A DNA stretch of 24,346 bases from an uncultured Akkermansia sp. (lineage in GTDB: Bacteria > Verrucomicrobiota > Verrucomicrobiia > Verrucomicrobiales > Akkermansiaceae): the NCBI GenBank assembly GCA_904501915.1, contig CAJGCV010000021.1, forward strand, positions 1-24,346, read 5' to 3'. The notes beneath the pieces were generated by a model. That model was not told the origin of the DNA. It was given only the letters and a program-made list of their open reading frames with translations, and did not search any database. The position numbers and the translations under genes are program-made. Below are positions 22,386 to 24,346 of the stretch, piece after piece. Positions within the stretch are counted from its first letter, which is position 1. The number at the start of each line of letters is the position of its first letter.

Positions 22386-23641
22386 CAACGGGTAAGGCCA
22401 TCGCGCTTGGCCTGATTCCAATATGCATATTCAGAACGGTTGAAATCTACATACTCAGGCGAAAGGTCTGTGGTATACACGACATATTCCTCATTGCCGA
22501 GGTTGAGATTAATGATGATTTCAAATTCGCGAGCCTGTACGCGCTCGCGCAAATCATCGCTCGGGGTGTCAGTCTGCTCACCACCGCGGCAGGCAGGCAG
22601 TCCGGCAATGTCAATATCCACCTTCTCCTCCACCACAAGCGCGCCGGAGTAGCCCACGGCGTGAATGATGCGACCCCAGTTCGGGTCTCCGCCATTCCAG
22701 GAGCTCTTCACCAGATTAGACTTGGCCACACCTTCTGCCACCTTCTTCGCCTCTTCAGGCGTGGGGGCGCCCTGCACCTTCACGGTCACAAACTTGGTAA
22801 CGCGCTCACCGTCCTGGACAATGCGCTTGGCCTGCTCCAGCATGACATAATGCAGCGCAGAGACGAAGGCATCCCACCCCTCAGAACCAGGAGCCAGCTG
22901 AACACCCGATGCCCCATTAGCCATCACCAGCGTAGTGTCGTTCGTGCTCATATCACCGTCAATCGTGATGCGGTTAAAAGAATGCTCCACACCGTCGCGC
23001 ACAATGGCATCCAGGTCTTCACGAGCTACGCCGGCATCGGTGCAGATAAGGCAAATCATGGTTGCCATGCAGGGGGAAATCATGCCTGCGCCCTTGCAGC
23101 AGGAGCCGATGCGCACCGGCTTGCCGCCGATGGTGATTTCCACCGCCACTTCTTTCTCCCGTGTATCGCTGGTAATAATGGCGGATGCCACATTGTGCCC
23201 GTTTTCAGCAGAAAGATTGCTGCAGAGCTCCGGCAGACGCGGCGTGATGCGCATCATCGGCATGGGCAGGCCAATCACACCCGTAGAACAAACTGCCACC
23301 TCGCTGGGGTTAAGGCCCAGCTGCTCAGCCACCACGCGACACTCCGTGCGGGCATCCTCCCCACCACGCACGCCGGTGCAGGCGTTTGCATTGCCGCTGT
23401 TCGCCACAATCGCGCGAATGTTACCACGGGTAAGATGATGCTCACTCACGCGAACGCAGGCTGCGCGCACCCGATTGGTCGTAAACGTACCGGATGACGT
23501 GGCCGGCAGTTCCGAATAAACCAGCGCCAGATCCAGACGCGTAGCTTCCGGTTTCTTGATACCGCAGCTCAGTGCATTAGCCACATACCCCTTGGCGGCG
23601 GTCACGCCGCCCTCTATGCTCTTCATCGTGCAATCAGACAT
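22385..23641 (-). CDS. argJ: Bifunctional glutamate N-acetyltransferase / ornithine acetyltransferase
   Basis: The product (418 aa from ATG 23639-23641) is ArgJ. It transfers the acetyl group from N-acetylornithine to glutamate, recycling it in arginine synthesis, and matures by self-cleavage to two chains. Landmarks are NSGNANACTG (81-90), STGVIG (119-124), and KGAGMISPCMATMI, where Thr194 is the autocleavage site and nucleophile. The conserved C-terminal NWGRI motif is present. An ATG five codons later (23626) is an alternative start. A weak candidate promoter (TTGAAA at 23695-23700, 17 bp, CAAAGT at 23672-23677) lies upstream. The metalloprotease gene is coupled by a TGATG overlap. Confidence 0.96.
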   Translation of the reverse strand: MSDCTMKSIEGGVTAAKGYVANALSCGIKKPEATRLDLALVYSELPATSSGTFTTNRVRAACVRVSEHHLTRGNIRAIVANSGNANACTGVRGGEDARTECRVVAEQLGLNPSEVAVCSTGVIGLPMPMMRITPRLPELCSNLSAENGHNVASAIITSDTREKEVAVEITIGGKPVRIGSCCKGAGMISPCMATMICLICTDAGVAREDLDAIVRDGVEHSFNRITIDGDMSTNDTTLVMANGASGVQLAPGSEGWDAFVSALHYVMLEQAKRIVQDGERVTKFVTVKVQGAPTPEEAKKVAEGVAKSNLVKSSWNGGDPNWGRIIHAVGYSGALVVEEKVDIDIAGLPACRGGEQTDTPSDDLRERVQAREFEIIINLNLGNEEYVVYTTDLSPEYVDFNRSEYAYWNQAKRDGLTR

Positions 23642-23883
23642 ACTCTCAGGTAAGATGATTTGTTTGCACACACTTTGCCACATTTCCCCACCGTTTTCAA
23701 GACTAAACGCCTTGCAACGCAAGAAAATAGGGCTGTTTCTGATTTGCTGATGTCATTCTGCGCATGAACGCCATAAATTGTTATCAAGCGGTCTGTTCCC
23801 CCTCGCTTCACCAAATTCGACTCTATTGAGCATGAAGGAATATATCAGGCTGCTGTATCAGAAACCAATGAACCAAATGCAGA

Positions 23884-23915
23884 ACCGCCGCCCTTCTTTT
23901 CAGAAAGGCAGCGGT
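23884..23915 (-). terminator. Probable terminator hairpin of the PEP carboxykinase gene
   Basis: A 14-bp stem (23884-23897 with 23902-23915, two G-U pairs on the minus strand) closes on a GAAA tetraloop in the leftward transcript, 34 nt past the PEP carboxykinase stop. The tail after it is only moderately U-rich. The rest of the gap (23642-23948) holds the weak argJ promoter and nothing else recognisable. Confidence 0.6.
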
Positions 23916-23948
23916 AAAGCTAATGCTGGTTATGCAGCTAAGTTCAGA

Positions 23949-24346
23949 TTAGAACTTGGCGAGCATAGCCTGGCGCTGAGCTTCAAGCTCGGCGGGCAGC
24001 TTGTCACCAACCATGGCGAACAGCTCGGTCTGAGACTCGAGCTCAGCCTTCCACTCGGAAGCGGAGATGGTCATGTTGGTGTTAAAAGCGGCTTCGTCGT
24101 AGTCCTTAAGACCCTCAGTGTCGAGCTCGTCGTAGGCGGGGGAGATACCCAGAGCAGTCTCTACACCATCAACCTCACCGCGGCAGCGGCGGAGTACCCA
24201 GTCGAGCACGCGCATGTTGTCGCCGAAGCCGGGCCATACGAAGTTGCCCTCGGCATCCTTGCGGAACCAGTTCACGTTGAAGATCTTGGGCAGCTTGCAA
24301 GCGCAGGTCTTGGTGCCCATGTCCAGCCAGTGCTGCCAGTAGTCAC
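23949..24346 (-). CDS. pckG: GTP-dependent phosphoenolpyruvate carboxykinase, C-terminal part
   Basis: Only the last 132 codons are inside the window; the gene continues beyond base 24346. The visible part reads DYWQHWLDMG, then LPKIFNVNWFRKD, WPGFGDNMRVLDW, and a helical C-terminal tail. These are highly conserved in the GTP-type PEPCK family, which converts oxaloacetate to phosphoenolpyruvate in gluconeogenesis or the reverse for CO2 fixation in fermenters. The ATP-type enzyme has different motifs. The stop is TAA at 23949-23951, followed by a hairpin at 23884-23915. Presence of this enzyme fits an anaerobic, succinate-producing lifestyle, though that is inference. Confidence 0.93.
   Translation of the reverse strand, partial: DYWQHWLDMGTKTCACKLPKIFNVNWFRKDAEGNFVWPGFGDNMRVLDWVLRRCRGEVDGVETALGISPAYDELDTEGLKDYDEAAFNTNMTISASEWKAELESQTELFAMVGDKLPAELEAQRQAMLAKF

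Noticed and set aside
22376..23497. A 373-codon open frame on the + strand
   Set aside because: It is antisense to argJ, whose catalytic motifs are unambiguous; the shadow protein is His/Arg-rich and unlike any family.

Overview
The window looks like a chromosomal segment of a Gram-negative bacterium from the Verrucomicrobiota, most likely Akkermansia-like. This is an inference from overall protein character, the many short lipoproteins with Cys lipoboxes, the GTP-type PEP carboxykinase and the near absence of Shine-Dalgarno sequences; no 16S gene is present to prove it. No CRISPR array, rRNA or complete insertion sequence was seen.

Bases 1-3631 appear to be one end of an integrated element. 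A tyrosine recombinase (2334-3515, minus) starts about 115 bp from the 3' end of a tRNA-Arg(CCU) gene (3632-3703, minus), the classic arrangement for an element inserted at a tRNA 3' end. Its cargo is AT-richer and hypothetical: a ribbon-helix-helix regulator cut by the window edge (1-126, minus), two small lipoproteins, a 20-bp tandem repeat array, and a translationally coupled pair whose second member has two membrane helices. A strong bidirectional terminator separates cargo from integrase. The other end of the element lies outside the window.

Bases 3721-7073 are a leftward operon: a membrane-anchored protein, metF (5,10-methylenetetrahydrofolate reductase), a membrane-anchored TPR protein and a helical hypothetical protein, followed 17 nt later by the tRNA. 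Divergent from it, 7205-12059 is a rightward envelope operon: pgsA, a lipoprotein, an M23 peptidase and an 814-aa exported TPR protein. A gene-poor stretch (12060-12797) may hold gene debris. Then come a PEGA-like lipoprotein (12798-13223) and a convergent pair of exported transglutaminase-like paralogues (13244-15686, minus); the downstream copy has lost the catalytic His.

Bases 15818-19781 form a tight rightward operon: a NitT/TauT/SsuA-type lipoprotein binding protein, its ATPase and permease, and a GlcD-type FAD-dependent 2-hydroxyacid oxidase. Small single genes follow (an anchored beta protein, an FKBP prolyl isomerase, a 63-aa membrane protein), ending at a strong terminator. The leftward pair argJ plus an exported HExxH metalloprotease occupies 21231-23641, and the window ends inside the 3' part of the GTP-dependent PEP carboxykinase gene.

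A recurring theme is promoter placement. At least seven sigma70-like promoters with 16-17 bp spacers end only 6-14 nt before a start codon, which predicts leaderless or nearly leaderless mRNAs. This also fixes several otherwise ambiguous starts.
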